Notes: generated by a model not told the origin, from the letters alone. A DNA stretch of 64,000 nucleotides from Flavobacterium sp. SUN052 (GCF_028867935.1 NZ_JAPQNS010000002.1:372001-436000); one strand, 5' to 3'; counted from the stretch's first letter, positions 8,344 to 17,098 are shown. Translations and numbers: made by a program.

Positions 8344-9357
8344 ATGCCCCAAAATCGTAATTCATTGACACGCATTGGCGTGTTTTATGATGGTAACTAT
8401 TTCCTACACGTAAGTAACTATTACAATTATTCTCACGAACGTCGCAGCCGTATTAGCATTTCAGGTCTACATGAATTTATTCGGAGGCAGGTAGCCGAAG
8501 AAGAAAATACCGACGCCCGCTTATGCCAGATTGTGGATGCCCATTATTTCAGGGGTCGGCTTAATGCTCACGAAGCCCATCAGCGTGGTAATCAGCTATT
8601 TTATGACCGCCTTTTTGATGATATTCTGATGTCGGAAGGCGTTGTAACACACTACCTTCCTGTAAAAACCTATCAGGGTTACCGGCAGGAAAAAGGCATT
8701 GATGTATGGCTGGCCCTCGAAGCCTACGAACTGGCTTTACATAAAAAGTTCGATGTAGTTGTACTGATCACCGCCGATGGCGATTTTGTGCCCCTCGTGC
8801 GTAAACTCAATACACTCGGCTCACGGGTTATGGTACTTAGCTGGGACTTTGAATTCCTGAATGATGAGGGCGAACGCATTGTAACCCGCACCTCGCAAGA
8901 CCTGCTCGAAGAGGTGTCGTACCCTGTTTCAATGCATCAGGAAATCGACAATCGAATCCGCAAAAACGATCCTATCGTTCAAAATCTATTTGTAAAACAA
9001 CAAGCCCGTGTCAGTTTCACTCCAGGCAGCAGCCCCGTCAATGGGGTTAGCAGTTCACTTGGAAACGGACTCAACGGCAACCTGAACGACAGCGACGATG
9101 GTTTCCCCTTGGGCGAACCGAACTACAATATCATTGATTCGGAGGATGGCGAAGAACGAAAGGTAAGTACGATTCGCAGCTTGAAAACAGGCTACGGATT
9201 TATCAACTACCCACCCAATAACCTGTTTTTCCACTACACAAGCCTGCTCGATTCTGACTTCAATGAATTACAGGTTGAAGATGAAGTAGCCTTCAAAGTT
9301 GGCAAGAACGCTGAGGGTAAGGACATTGCCATCGACGTGCAGTTACTGGGAGTTTAA
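8344..9357 (+). CDS. NYN/PIN-like nuclease domain fused to a C-terminal cold-shock-like domain
   Basis: 337 residues in two parts. Residues about 10-190 form a LabA/NYN-type PIN-like domain: the acidic metal-binding residues appear in GVFYDGNYF, KGIDVWLALEAYE and LITADGDFVPLVRKLN. After a Ser/Asn/Gly-rich linker (about 225-275), the last 65 residues resemble an S1/cold-shock OB fold: KVSTIRSLKTGYGFINYP, then NLFFHYTSL. NYN proteins are predicted RNases, and the cold-shock-like tail would bind RNA or single-stranded DNA. A single gene with its own promoter and terminator. Catalytic activity is inferred from the conserved acidic residues only. Confidence 0.82.
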   Translation: MPQNRNSLTRIGVFYDGNYFLHVSNYYNYSHERRSRISISGLHEFIRRQVAEEENTDARLCQIVDAHYFRGRLNAHEAHQRGNQLFYDRLFDDILMSEGVVTHYLPVKTYQGYRQEKGIDVWLALEAYELALHKKFDVVVLITADGDFVPLVRKLNTLGSRVMVLSWDFEFLNDEGERIVTRTSQDLLEEVSYPVSMHQEIDNRIRKNDPIVQNLFVKQQARVSFTPGSSPVNGVSSSLGNGLNGNLNDSDDGFPLGEPNYNIIDSEDGEERKVSTIRSLKTGYGFINYPPNNLFFHYTSLLDSDFNELQVEDEVAFKVGKNAEGKDIAIDVQLLGV

Positions 9358-9373
9358 CCTACCTACTTCATGG

Positions 9374-9408
9374 AAAAGGCTCCCCGCTATTCGTTGGGAG
9401 CTTTTTTT
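9374..9408 (+). terminator. Rho-independent terminator after the NYN gene
   Basis: aaaggctccc and gggagcttttttt form a stem of about 9-10 bp with a G-U pair and one bulge, followed directly by a run of seven T, 17 bp after the stop codon. Confidence 0.75.
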
Positions 9409-9541
9409 ATACCCCTTATCTTGCTGATTATCAGAGCAATAAAAATAGTTGAAAATTTTTCAGATTTGTTGTCCGGTTTTGCAAACCTTGTTCGTCTTTG
9501 AAGCGAAATCAGGTAGTTCACAAACAAACACGTTTACAGTC

Positions 9542-9895
9542 ATGGAAAAATTCATGCTTATTTTTCACAACACATCAAATACCGAGATGGCGTTTCAGGA
9601 TCAGTCGCCCGAAGAGTTACAGGCCGAAATTCAGAAGTGGAATGTCTGGATTGGGGGGCTTGCTGCACAGGGCAAAATGCTGGTAACGGAAGGCTTGCTG
9701 CCCACCGGCAAAGTGTTGAGCGGGTCAGCAAAAACCGTAACAGATGGCCCTTACACCGAAGGTAAAGAAATGGTGGGCGGCTTCATGCTGTTGCAGGCCG
9801 ATAGCTACGACGAAGCCATTGAACATGCCCAAGGTTGCCCCGTTTTTGGCACACAAGGCATCGTAGAAATTCGGCAAGTGCAGAATTTCGGATAA
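9542..9895 (+). CDS. YciI-like DGPF-domain protein
   Basis: 117 residues from ATG 9542 (MEKFMLIFHNTSNTEM). The YCII-related/DGPF family is recognised from a ferredoxin-like fold with the signature DGPYTEGKEMVGGF, here with Tyr in place of the Phe that names the motif. An in-frame ATG at 9449 exists, but homology starts at 9542. The ECF sigma factor gene follows after 9 bp, a classical pairing: ECF42-type sigma factors are linked to DGPF genes. The biochemical role of DGPF proteins is not established; YciI itself has weak hydrolase-like activity. Confidence 0.85.
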   Translation: MEKFMLIFHNTSNTEMAFQDQSPEELQAEIQKWNVWIGGLAAQGKMLVTEGLLPTGKVLSGSAKTVTDGPYTEGKEMVGGFMLLQADSYDEAIEHAQGCPVFGTQGIVEIRQVQNFG

Positions 9896-9904
9896 CCCTG
9901 CTCC

Positions 9905-11152
9905 ATGCAACCGATACCATCCGAACCTACGCAATTAGTCGCGCATCTGTTCCGACACGAAGCAGGTCGGATGGTATCGGTTTTAACCTGTATGCTGGGG
10001 TTCGATAAACTCGAACTCGCCGAGGACATTGTGCAGGACACGATGGTGATGGCCCTACGCAGCTGGCCCTTCAACGGCACTCCCGACAACCCATCGGCCT
10101 GGTTATATAAGGTCGCTAAAAACCGGGCACTTGACATTGTTCGGCGCGAAGCCACCCTGCAAAAAATCAGTTCAGCGTTAGCGTATGAGGCAGAGCCAAC
10201 GGTTATGAACGAGCCCCTTTTTCATGAAGACAACTTTACTGACAGCCAATTGAGAATGCTGTTTGCCTGTTGCCATCCGTCGGTTTCGTTTGAGGCTCAG
10301 GTAACACTCTGCCTTAAAATTCTGGGTGGACTGAGTGTTCGGGAAATTGCCAACGCTTTTCTGACAACCGAAGAAACCATCACGAAACGACTGTATCGGG
10401 CAAAAGATAAACTGCGAAGCGAATCGTCGGTGCTGGCCGTACCAACCGGGGGCCAGCTTACCAACCGACTCGATGCGGTTCTGCACAGTATTTATTTGCT
10501 ATTCAATGAAGGGTACACCTCCTCGCACCCTGACCTGCTTATCCGCCGTGATTTGAGCGCCGAGGCCATGCGTCTTTGCCTGTTACTAACCGATTATCCG
10601 CTCACAGCCCAACCCCAGACCCATGCGCTGATGGCGCTGTTCTGCTTTCAGGCGGCTCGGTTCGATAGCCGCCTTGATGAAACGGGCGCCATTGTGCTAT
10701 TGCCCGATCAGGATCGTACGCAATGGGATCAGGAATTAATAAAACGAGGACGGTATTACCTGAGTTTATCGGCGCAGGGTGACGTATTAAGTCCCTACCA
10801 CCTTGAAGCGGGTATTGCGTTATTACATAGTCTTTCGCCCTCTTTTGAGCAGACTAACTGGACTGCTATACTCTATTATTATAATGAACTTTACAGCCTA
10901 AAGCCCTCCCCCGTAGTGGCCTTAAACCGGGCCGTTGCGCAGGCACAGACTGAACAAGTTGCCGAAGCCCTAGCTTGTGTTCGGCAACTTGATTCGCTTT
11001 CACATAATCAATATTATCACGCTGTCCTGGGTGACTTATACCAAAAAAATGGGCAAACCGAGCTTGCCAAACACCATTACAATCAGGCCATTGAGCGAAC
11101 TACATCGCGGGCAGAACAAGCGTTACTGGCCCGAAAACTAGATAGTTTGTAA
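9905..11152 (+). CDS. ECF42-type RNA polymerase sigma factor with TPR-like C-terminal extension
   Basis: 415 residues, much longer than a basic ECF factor. Sigma region 2 is at about 15-80 (LAEDIVQDTMVMALRSWPF, AWLYKVAKNRALDIVRRE), region 4 at about 110-165 (ILGGLSVREIANAFLTTEE, then TKRLYRAKDKLR). The remaining 240 residues are helical, with TPR-like repeats near the end (NRAVAQAQTEQVAEALACVR, LGDLYQKNGQTELAKHHYNQ). This architecture and the adjacent DGPF gene fit group ECF42, which has no anti-sigma factor and is controlled through the C-terminal extension. Targets probably include the DGPF gene itself. Confidence 0.88.
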   Translation: MQPIPSEPTQLVAHLFRHEAGRMVSVLTCMLGFDKLELAEDIVQDTMVMALRSWPFNGTPDNPSAWLYKVAKNRALDIVRREATLQKISSALAYEAEPTVMNEPLFHEDNFTDSQLRMLFACCHPSVSFEAQVTLCLKILGGLSVREIANAFLTTEETITKRLYRAKDKLRSESSVLAVPTGGQLTNRLDAVLHSIYLLFNEGYTSSHPDLLIRRDLSAEAMRLCLLLTDYPLTAQPQTHALMALFCFQAARFDSRLDETGAIVLLPDQDRTQWDQELIKRGRYYLSLSAQGDVLSPYHLEAGIALLHSLSPSFEQTNWTAILYYYNELYSLKPSPVVALNRAVAQAQTEQVAEALACVRQLDSLSHNQYYHAVLGDLYQKNGQTELAKHHYNQAIERTTSRAEQALLARKLDSL

Positions 11153-11216
11153 ATGGTCGTTATCGGAATAATACAAAATTAATTGGCGCCCATTTTTTTA
11201 TTTCGATATTTCTTCT

Positions 11217-11224
11217 TACTTTTG
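11217..11224 (+). promoter_or_regulatory. Candidate promoter of the DEAD-box helicase
   Basis: TACTTTTG matches TAnnTTTG. Predicted start near 11231, which gives a leader of about 320 nt in front of the ATG at 11551. Confidence 0.45.
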
Positions 11225-11550
11225 CGCAAGTTTTCAAGCGACACTCGTCGCATTGCTTTGTCTCTCCTTTTAAAAACTGTGCGTAGGTAGGTCTGACAGA
11301 GCCATTCCGGGTGTTTATTGGTGGGTCATCTGTGTGGACGCTTCTTGGATAGAAGCAATGCGCGTGGGCTAATTTGTTCGTCTTTTTGTTGTCTGCTGGC
11401 ATCCGTACGTCGGAGCATTGGGTCTTTGGGACTAGTCAGGGTAAGTAGGGCAACCGCAGGGGCGGTTTTTAGGTCAATCTCGCAATATCGCGCCGTTCAC
11501 CGGCACTCACTTCGCTTGGATGATAATTCATCCTTATTACATTATTATTC
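11225..11550 (+). promoter_or_regulatory. Long 5' leader of the helicase gene with a terminator-like hairpin
   Basis: About 320 nt without a convincing gene. At 11452-11467 aaccgc-aggg-gcggtt forms a hairpin followed by TTTT(T), resembling a weak intrinsic terminator 80 nt before the start codon. Long leaders are common on cold-shock RNA helicase mRNAs, so attenuation or thermosensing is plausible, but nothing in the sequence proves it. A conceptual 80-residue frame at 11318-11560 has Cys/Ser/Arg-rich composition and is not credited. Confidence 0.4.
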
Positions 11551-13734
11551 ATGGAAGTGAATCAAAATCAGGAGGTAGAATCTCCAGAAATGGACGCGGT
11601 CCAAACTGACGTATCAGTTAAGAAGGCAGCGCCAAAAAAATCAAAAGCTAAAAAAGCAGACGACGCAGAAACTCCAGTGGCCGAAGTAGCCCAAGAGACA
11701 GCACCCGTTGCTGAGTCATCGCCTGCCGTAGAGGCAACCGCTCAATCAGCACCAGCCGTAGAAGCTGTACCAGACATCGAAACGATTACCGTACAGTCAA
11801 CGCCAAGTGCAGGACCGGTAACAGTTGAAGCTTTATTAGTAGATCCAAATCAGCGTACGTTTGCTCAACTCGACCTGTCTGATGATATTCTTCAGGCAGT
11901 TACGGATATGGGCTTTACGTCGCCTTCGCCTATTCAGGCCGAGGCCATTCCGGCTATCATGTCTGGCCGCGACGTGATTGGTCAGGCGCAGACGGGTACT
12001 GGTAAAACAGCCGCCTTTGGTATTCCCGCTCTCGAAATTGTTGACCCATCCGACCGGCACGTTCAGGTACTGATCCTGTGTCCAACGCGTGAATTAGCGA
12101 TTCAGGTAACTGACGAAATTCGTAAGCTGTCGAAGCACAAGCGGGGCGTTCGCGTTGAAACTATCTACGGTGGTGACTCAATTGAGCGGCAAATTCGCTC
12201 GCTCAAGACGGGGGCGCACATTGTTGTGGGAACACCAGGCCGTGTGATGGATCACATGGAGCGGAACACACTCAAGTTGGGTGAGGTAAAAATGATGATT
12301 CTCGATGAAGCCGACGAAATGCTCGATATGGGCTTCCGCGAAGACATCGAAAGCATTCTGGAAGATATGCCAGAAGAGCGTCAGACAGTGTTGTTCTCGG
12401 CAACCATGTCGAAACCAATTCTGGGCATTACGCAGCGGTTCCTGAAGAACCCAATTCTGGTGAAGGTTGTCAAGAAAGAGCTGACTAACACCAACATTGA
12501 GCAGGTATTCTTTGAAGTAAAACCAAAAGCGAAAGTGGAAGTAATGTGCCGTTTGATCGACACCTACGACCTGAAATTGCTGCTGGTTTTTGCAAACACG
12601 AAGCGTAAAGTCGACGAGATCGTTGAAGAGATGCAGGCTCGTGGCTATATGGCCGAAGGTCTGCACGGCGATTTGCGTCAGGCGCAACGGAACAACGTAA
12701 TGTCGAAGTTCCGGGGTGGCACCACGAGCATTCTGGTAGCTACCGATGTAGCTGCCCGTGGTATCGACGTAGACGATGTAGATGCTGTTATCAACTTCGA
12801 TATTCCCCTCGATGAAGAGTATTACGTACACCGGATTGGTCGGACAGGTCGTGCTGGTAAATCAGGCCGGGCGTTCTCATTCGTGAGCCGTGATGAGAAA
12901 TACCGCTTCCGTGAGATTCAGAACTATACGAAAGTTCGGGTTGAAAAAGGCGTTATTCCCTCGTTTGAAGACATCGTTGGTATCCGTAAGGCTCGCTTTA
13001 TTGAGCAATTAGGCCAAACCATCTCAACGAACGTCGATCTGAAACTGTATGACGATGTTCTGACGCAACTGCATCACGCCGGGTACACTACCGAGCAGGT
13101 TGTTGCCGCTTTGGTGAAGCAGAGCATGGGTGTTGAGAAAAACGAATTCTCGGATCAAAACCTTGGCCTCGACGATGATCGTCGCGAACGCCGTGACCGT
13201 GGCTTTAACGATCGCGACCGTCGTGAAGGTGGATCAGATCGTTTTGGTGATCGTCGTGGTGGTGGTGATCGCTTCGGTCGCAATGATGGACCCGGTGCAG
13301 GCCGTGATGGTGCATCGCGCTTTGGTAACGACCGTGACCGTGGACCCCGCTTTGGTAATGACCGTGACCGCAACGACCGCTTCGGTGGCCGTAACGACGC
13401 ACCACGCGAGAACCGCTTCGGCGGCCGTGGCGACGGACCGGACCGGCGCGAGGGTGGCCGGAGCGAAGGACCTGCTCGTCAGCCTCGTGAGCGTGAAGCA
13501 AACATGACCCGTTTGTTTGTGAGCATCGGTCGTCGCGATTTCGTTCGTCCAGGCGACATCGTAGGTGCCATTGCTGGCGAAGCTAAAATTTCAGGAGGTG
13601 CTATCGGTTCCATCGACATTTATGACAACCACACGTTTGTTGACGTACCAAATGACATGGCCAATAAGGTCGTGGAAATTATGGACGGTAACTCGATCAA
13701 AGGTCGTCGGGTAGGCGTTGAAGTAGCCCGGTAA
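11551..13734 (+). CDS. deaD: DEAD-box ATP-dependent RNA helicase (DeaD/CsdA type)
   Basis: 727 residues. An Ala/Pro/Glu/Lys-rich disordered head (1-100) precedes a complete helicase core: Q motif around FTSPSPIQAEAIPA, Walker A AQTGTGKT at 146-153, DEAD at 252-255, SAT at 283-285, and HRIGRTGRAGKSGR in motif VI. A long Arg/Asp/Gly-rich tail (about 530-650) made of repeats like FGNDRDRGPR leads to a DbpA-type RNA-binding domain (MTRLFVSIGRRDFVRPGDIV to the end). Such enzymes unwind rRNA and mRNA during ribosome assembly and cold adaptation. Head and tail are longer than in E. coli DeaD. Confidence 0.92.
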   Translation: MEVNQNQEVESPEMDAVQTDVSVKKAAPKKSKAKKADDAETPVAEVAQETAPVAESSPAVEATAQSAPAVEAVPDIETITVQSTPSAGPVTVEALLVDPNQRTFAQLDLSDDILQAVTDMGFTSPSPIQAEAIPAIMSGRDVIGQAQTGTGKTAAFGIPALEIVDPSDRHVQVLILCPTRELAIQVTDEIRKLSKHKRGVRVETIYGGDSIERQIRSLKTGAHIVVGTPGRVMDHMERNTLKLGEVKMMILDEADEMLDMGFREDIESILEDMPEERQTVLFSATMSKPILGITQRFLKNPILVKVVKKELTNTNIEQVFFEVKPKAKVEVMCRLIDTYDLKLLLVFANTKRKVDEIVEEMQARGYMAEGLHGDLRQAQRNNVMSKFRGGTTSILVATDVAARGIDVDDVDAVINFDIPLDEEYYVHRIGRTGRAGKSGRAFSFVSRDEKYRFREIQNYTKVRVEKGVIPSFEDIVGIRKARFIEQLGQTISTNVDLKLYDDVLTQLHHAGYTTEQVVAALVKQSMGVEKNEFSDQNLGLDDDRRERRDRGFNDRDRREGGSDRFGDRRGGGDRFGRNDGPGAGRDGASRFGNDRDRGPRFGNDRDRNDRFGGRNDAPRENRFGGRGDGPDRREGGRSEGPARQPREREANMTRLFVSIGRRDFVRPGDIVGAIAGEAKISGGAIGSIDIYDNHTFVDVPNDMANKVVEIMDGNSIKGRRVGVEVAR

Positions 13735-13749
13735 AATATAATCAGTCAA

Positions 13750-13790
13750 GCATAAAAAGGACCACTGCATCGCAGTGGTCCTTTTTATGC
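13750..13790. terminator. Bidirectional terminator between helicase and DUF2911 genes
   Basis: A perfect 19-bp stem (13750-13768 with 13772-13790, loop atc) of the form gcataaaaaggaccactgc. A and T runs flank the GC core on both strands, so it can end transcription from either side; the two genes are convergent. Confidence 0.9.
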
Positions 13791-13810
13791 CTTCAAGGTT
13801 GAATATTGTC

Positions 13811-14347
13811 TTACTTTACTGCCACTGGCACCTGGGTGGTATCCCACTTAAGCACGAAGCCATTGTTCGTAACTTCATACACCAGTCGCTCATTCATCGA
13901 CGACGTAGCAGGCTTGGCCGACACAGTCAGTACATCATTAGCTGGGTCGCGGTTTGAGTCTCCTCCCCGTTTGATTCCCCACTGGCCGGTTTGTGAGTTA
14001 AAAATGAATTGCCACTCTTTTTCACCCGGAACAGCAAACAAACTGTATTTTCCGGCTGGCAACGTTTTTCCTTCAACCTTAATCTCTTTATCGGTTTCAA
14101 AGATTGTTGCTTCGTTCGCGCCAGCTCTCCATGCTTTGTCGTAGGCTACCAGTTCACCGAAAATCTTCCGTCCTTTCACGGCGGGACTACCGTATGTAAT
14201 GGTGATAGTAGCACCACCAATTTTTCCGGTTGCGGTGGCTGGCGGACTTGGCCGGCTGGCTTTGTCGCCCTGTGCAAACGTGCTCAGGGTTGTAATGGCG
14301 ATCGCAAACAGCGCACCCATTACTCGTTTTACAATTGCAGTGTTCAT
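13811..14347 (-). CDS. DUF2911 domain protein, secreted
   Basis: 178 residues with a signal peptide (MNTAIVKRVMGALFAIAITT, cut after TFAQ). The DUF2911 family, frequent in Bacteroidota, is recognised from TYGSPAVKGRKIFGELVAYD, WRAGANEAT and LPAGKYSLFAVPG. The fold is a periplasmic beta domain of unknown function. It lies 28 bp downstream of the haem/copper lipoprotein gene on the same strand, so the two are probably coexpressed. Function cannot be stated. Confidence 0.85.
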   Translation of the reverse strand: MNTAIVKRVMGALFAIAITTLSTFAQGDKASRPSPPATATGKIGGATITITYGSPAVKGRKIFGELVAYDKAWRAGANEATIFETDKEIKVEGKTLPAGKYSLFAVPGEKEWQFIFNSQTGQWGIKRGGDSNRDPANDVLTVSAKPATSSMNERLVYEVTNNGFVLKWDTTQVPVAVK

Positions 14348-14375
14348 GCGTATCAGGGATTTATAAAGGAATTTC

Positions 14376-15728
14376 TTACTCGTAATAATATCCGAAAATA
14401 ATATTCATCTCATCTTCACTGGTCAAGCCAAACGAAATAGTCCGGCTAGTCGAGTTATTATACGTAACCTCGGAGGTAAGCCCCTCCCCTGCTTTCAGGA
14501 CGATAGGTGTTTTAAAATTCACAATTTCGGGGCTTTCCCAATCCGTATTAGTGTACACGACCTCACCATCACGGGTGCCGCCCTTTATTTTAATCACGAA
14601 TTTCTGGGCCAGTTTGTGGGTATGCGAGGTCAGGGCCAGAATCGTCCGGGGTTTCGAGTAAATGAAGTTGGTAGTAATAACCGTGGTTTTACCCGCTGGT
14701 AGCGAGAAATTCGTATTCGCTTCGTTCAGACTTTTTACCACATTGACCACTTTCGATTTGTCGATGGTGTACATGTTCATTGAGACCTCGCCGGGGATTG
14801 GTGCACTGGTTTTGTTTACATAGTGCGTATTCAGATCGAACGATGTGTTGGCTGGAACCAGCAAAGCTGCGCCGTCGGGGAAGGTGTAATCATGGGTAGA
14901 CGTCTGTGTTCCGACAACGAAAATGTGGTTTTGCATCGACAGAAACGTGAGCAAGTTGGCCGACCCATCTGGATTACGCAGATCGCGGATCTCATCTAAG
15001 GCGGGCAAAGCGTTAAGATTTTTATACCCGTAAGCAATGAAATGGTGGCTGTTGGGCCGCATCTTTATTTCAACCCGGTTCACATAAATATCGGCAGCAT
15101 TGCCCAGTTCACGGCGCATGAACAATTCACGCTCAAAATTGGGAGCAACTGAAAACTGGGGCAAATTCAACTGATATCCTTGCCCAGTGGCTGGCTTGGC
15201 TAACAGTTCAAACGGTGCATACGTCACGCTTGGCGTTTTATCATCAAGCAAGGTGGCATCAACAACGCTCCCTTCACGTGGTGCTCCGGCATCGATCCAA
15301 CGGCGAACGAATTCAATCTGGCCAACACTCAATGGAGTCGACCCAAGTGGCATAAGATTACCGTATTGCTTGCCGGTATGATGGGTAGCATCGGAAGTCA
15401 GTTTGTGGTACAACAAGCTTTGTGCCGATACAAAAGGCTTTACCCGCATTAACCCATCGGCCAAGGCCGAACTGTTTTTGGGAACAACGGCTACTAAATT
15501 CTGAAAAGCCACTGCCGCCGACAGCACCAGCCCATGTTGCGCAAACGTTGGGTCTTTATCGGAAGCATGGCATCCGGCCGTGGCGCAGGTTGGCGTCAAA
15601 ATTCGCTCCTGCATTAGCGTAAAGCTGGATTTCCCAGCTATTGTAGGGTCATCTGTAGCGGCTTCAGGCTGACAGGCATTCATGGCAAAAATGCCAATAG
15701 AAAGAGAAAAAAGTAAGGCGTTCCGCAT
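14376..15728 (-). CDS. Lipoprotein with a single haem-c-like motif and a copper type II monooxygenase-like C-terminal domain
   Basis: 450 residues. The lipobox ends at Cys19 (IFAMNACQPE). An N-terminal cytochrome-like part has Cys48, Cys53 and His54 in TCATAGCHAS, a CX4CH spacing instead of CXXCH. Residues about 170-450 resemble the ascorbate-dependent copper monooxygenase (PHM-like) two-domain fold, with candidate copper ligands in NSHHFIAYGY, NTHYVN and LTSHTHK. Start is 3 bp after the methyltransferase stop codon. Likely periplasmic-facing electron or oxygen chemistry; substrate unknown. The cytochrome call is inference, since CX4CH haem attachment is uncommon. Confidence 0.68.
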   Translation of the reverse strand: MRNALLFSLSIGIFAMNACQPEAATDDPTIAGKSSFTLMQERILTPTCATAGCHASDKDPTFAQHGLVLSAAVAFQNLVAVVPKNSSALADGLMRVKPFVSAQSLLYHKLTSDATHHTGKQYGNLMPLGSTPLSVGQIEFVRRWIDAGAPREGSVVDATLLDDKTPSVTYAPFELLAKPATGQGYQLNLPQFSVAPNFERELFMRRELGNAADIYVNRVEIKMRPNSHHFIAYGYKNLNALPALDEIRDLRNPDGSANLLTFLSMQNHIFVVGTQTSTHDYTFPDGAALLVPANTSFDLNTHYVNKTSAPIPGEVSMNMYTIDKSKVVNVVKSLNEANTNFSLPAGKTTVITTNFIYSKPRTILALTSHTHKLAQKFVIKIKGGTRDGEVVYTNTDWESPEIVNFKTPIVLKAGEGLTSEVTYNNSTSRTISFGLTSEDEMNIIFGYYYE

Positions 15729-15731
15729 GAT

Positions 15732-16505
15732 CTAAAAGCGTAAGATGAAGTCTTGTTTGGGTTGTTCGCGTCGGAAAAATACTAACCCGACGTAAAACAG
15801 ATCGACAGTGACGGTAACGGCTGGATGGCCTTTGATTGTGTTCCAGGCCTGTTCCATTTCTGCCGACCAATGTATATCGTCAAAGATAAAAACGGAATCG
15901 TTATGAATATGGTCTAAGCAAGCAGTAAAATACTGAATAGTAGGTTCATATCGGTGGTTGGCATCAAAGAAAACCAGGTCTACAGCGTCCATACTGGCCA
16001 AGCTTGAACTCAGTGTTTCGTCTAAATCGCCTATCACCTGCTGCACATTTTCGCACCCTAGCTTCGTAAACGTATCGCTGGCAATCGCAGCCGTTCGGGG
16101 ACATCCCTCAAACGTGATGACGTTACCCTCATTTTGACTGGCGGCTTTCGCCAGGTAGGCAGTTGTGATACCGAGCGAAGTTCCGAGGTCAAGCACCGTC
16201 TTAGCGTTAAACCGATCCGCTAATCGATACAGCAAACGCCCAAATTTGTCGGGCTTAAGCGACTTTCGGGCAATAGACCCAACCGAGCGGGTATACTTAC
16301 CAGCTCCAGTACCAAAATCAGTTACGGTAATAGTACGCCCAGAGTTGCGCAACTCCTTTCGAAGCCCCTGAATAGAAGCAAAAATTGACTGTTGACGGTC
16401 AGTTGCGCGAATAGTGCGCGTGTAGAGATCGTACAGAAATGGCGAATGAAGCGAGTGTTCGTCGCGGGCGGTGAGAAGGTAGCGGAGAAAGGGTAAAACG
16501 GTCAT
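15732..16505 (-). CDS. Class I SAM-dependent methyltransferase
   Basis: 257 residues. The S-adenosylmethionine site is seen as TVLDLGTSLGITTAYLA at about 103-119, followed by an acidic loop (ITFEGCPRTAA) and the post-motif DLVFFDANHRYEPT. The C-terminal part FIFDDIHWSAEMEQAW resembles catechol-O-methyltransferase-like family 3 enzymes common in Bacteroidota. The N-terminal TARDEHSLHSPFLYDLY is a recurring signature of this subgroup. Substrate unknown. It seems to be transcribed with the downstream lipoprotein gene; apaG lies upstream beyond a repeat element. Confidence 0.8.
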   Translation of the reverse strand: MTVLPFLRYLLTARDEHSLHSPFLYDLYTRTIRATDRQQSIFASIQGLRKELRNSGRTITVTDFGTGAGKYTRSVGSIARKSLKPDKFGRLLYRLADRFNAKTVLDLGTSLGITTAYLAKAASQNEGNVITFEGCPRTAAIASDTFTKLGCENVQQVIGDLDETLSSSLASMDAVDLVFFDANHRYEPTIQYFTACLDHIHNDSVFIFDDIHWSAEMEQAWNTIKGHPAVTVTVDLFYVGLVFFRREQPKQDFILRF

Positions 16506-16601
16506 TAATTGTCATTTGTAGTCATTATTGTCATTTCTATGCTCTGGCCATTGCCAAACCATGAATGACTGTTAATGACCATAACTGACAAGGGATGACT
16601 A
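16503..16601. repeat. GTCATTN repeat hairpin (element E)
   Basis: Runs of gtcatt (aattgtcatttgtagtcatt) on the left and of aatgac/actgac on the right (tgaatgactgttaatgacc) pair imperfectly. It fills the gap between apaG and the methyltransferase gene. The words gtcattt/gtcatta are typical heptamers of this class of element. Confidence 0.6.
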
Positions 16602-16988
16602 TTAATTTAGTTTAAACGGCACCACCATCGTAAATTCAGGAATAGCAATCTGTAGTTGCTTCCCGTCGATAATGCGTTCGATGAGGTAGGTACCAACCAT
16701 CTTACCCATGCTGGAGTGTAAATTACAACCCGAAACATATTCGTGCACCTCGCCCGGCTCCAGAACGGGTTGCTGACCCACAACGCCCTCGCCCCCTGTT
16801 TCGCGGACGGTGCCGATAGAGTCGTAAATGACCCAATGCCGACGCAGGAGATGAACCGTATAGTCACTGGCATTTTCAATAGTGATGCGGTACGTAAAAA
16901 CGTAATGTGCCTGCAAAGGGCTGGAGTAATCCGATTGGTACTCGGTTTTTACACTTACCTTGATGCCTTCCGTTACTGCCGTAGTCAT
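16602..16988 (-). CDS. apaG: ApaG family protein (DUF525)
   Basis: 128 residues, a single fibronectin-III-like ApaG domain, full length. Hallmarks are VSVKTEYQSDYSSPLQAHYV, LLRRHWVIYDS, GEGVVGQQPVLEPGE and CNLHSSMGKMVGTY. ApaG in Enterobacteria is linked to Co/Mg resistance and nucleotide metabolism, but its biochemical activity is not settled. The gene is divergent from ung. No rsmA/apaH partner is nearby. Confidence 0.9.
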   Translation of the reverse strand: MTTAVTEGIKVSVKTEYQSDYSSPLQAHYVFTYRITIENASDYTVHLLRRHWVIYDSIGTVRETGGEGVVGQQPVLEPGEVHEYVSGCNLHSSMGKMVGTYLIERIIDGKQLQIAIPEFTMVVPFKLN

Positions 16989-17098
16989 AATTTTTGAGGC
17001 CTTTTGACAACCTTAGAACGAAAATTAGGTTGTTAAGTTTACTTTCGCAAGTGGCCTTGTCTATTTTTTTTTGGGGCCTTCATAACACTCTTATATTC

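Noticed and set aside
11318..11560. 80-codon frame in the helicase leader
   Set aside because: Cys/Ser/Arg-rich, no homology, overlaps the helicase start; more likely untranslated leader.
12178..12831. 217-codon minus-strand frame
   Set aside because: Lies wholly inside the DEAD-box helicase core and has no protein-like pattern.
13130..13507. Overlapping long frames in the helicase tail (Val/Thr-rich, Arg/Ser-rich, His/Arg-rich)
   Set aside because: Produced by the repetitive Arg/Asp/Gly codons of the helicase tail read in other frames.
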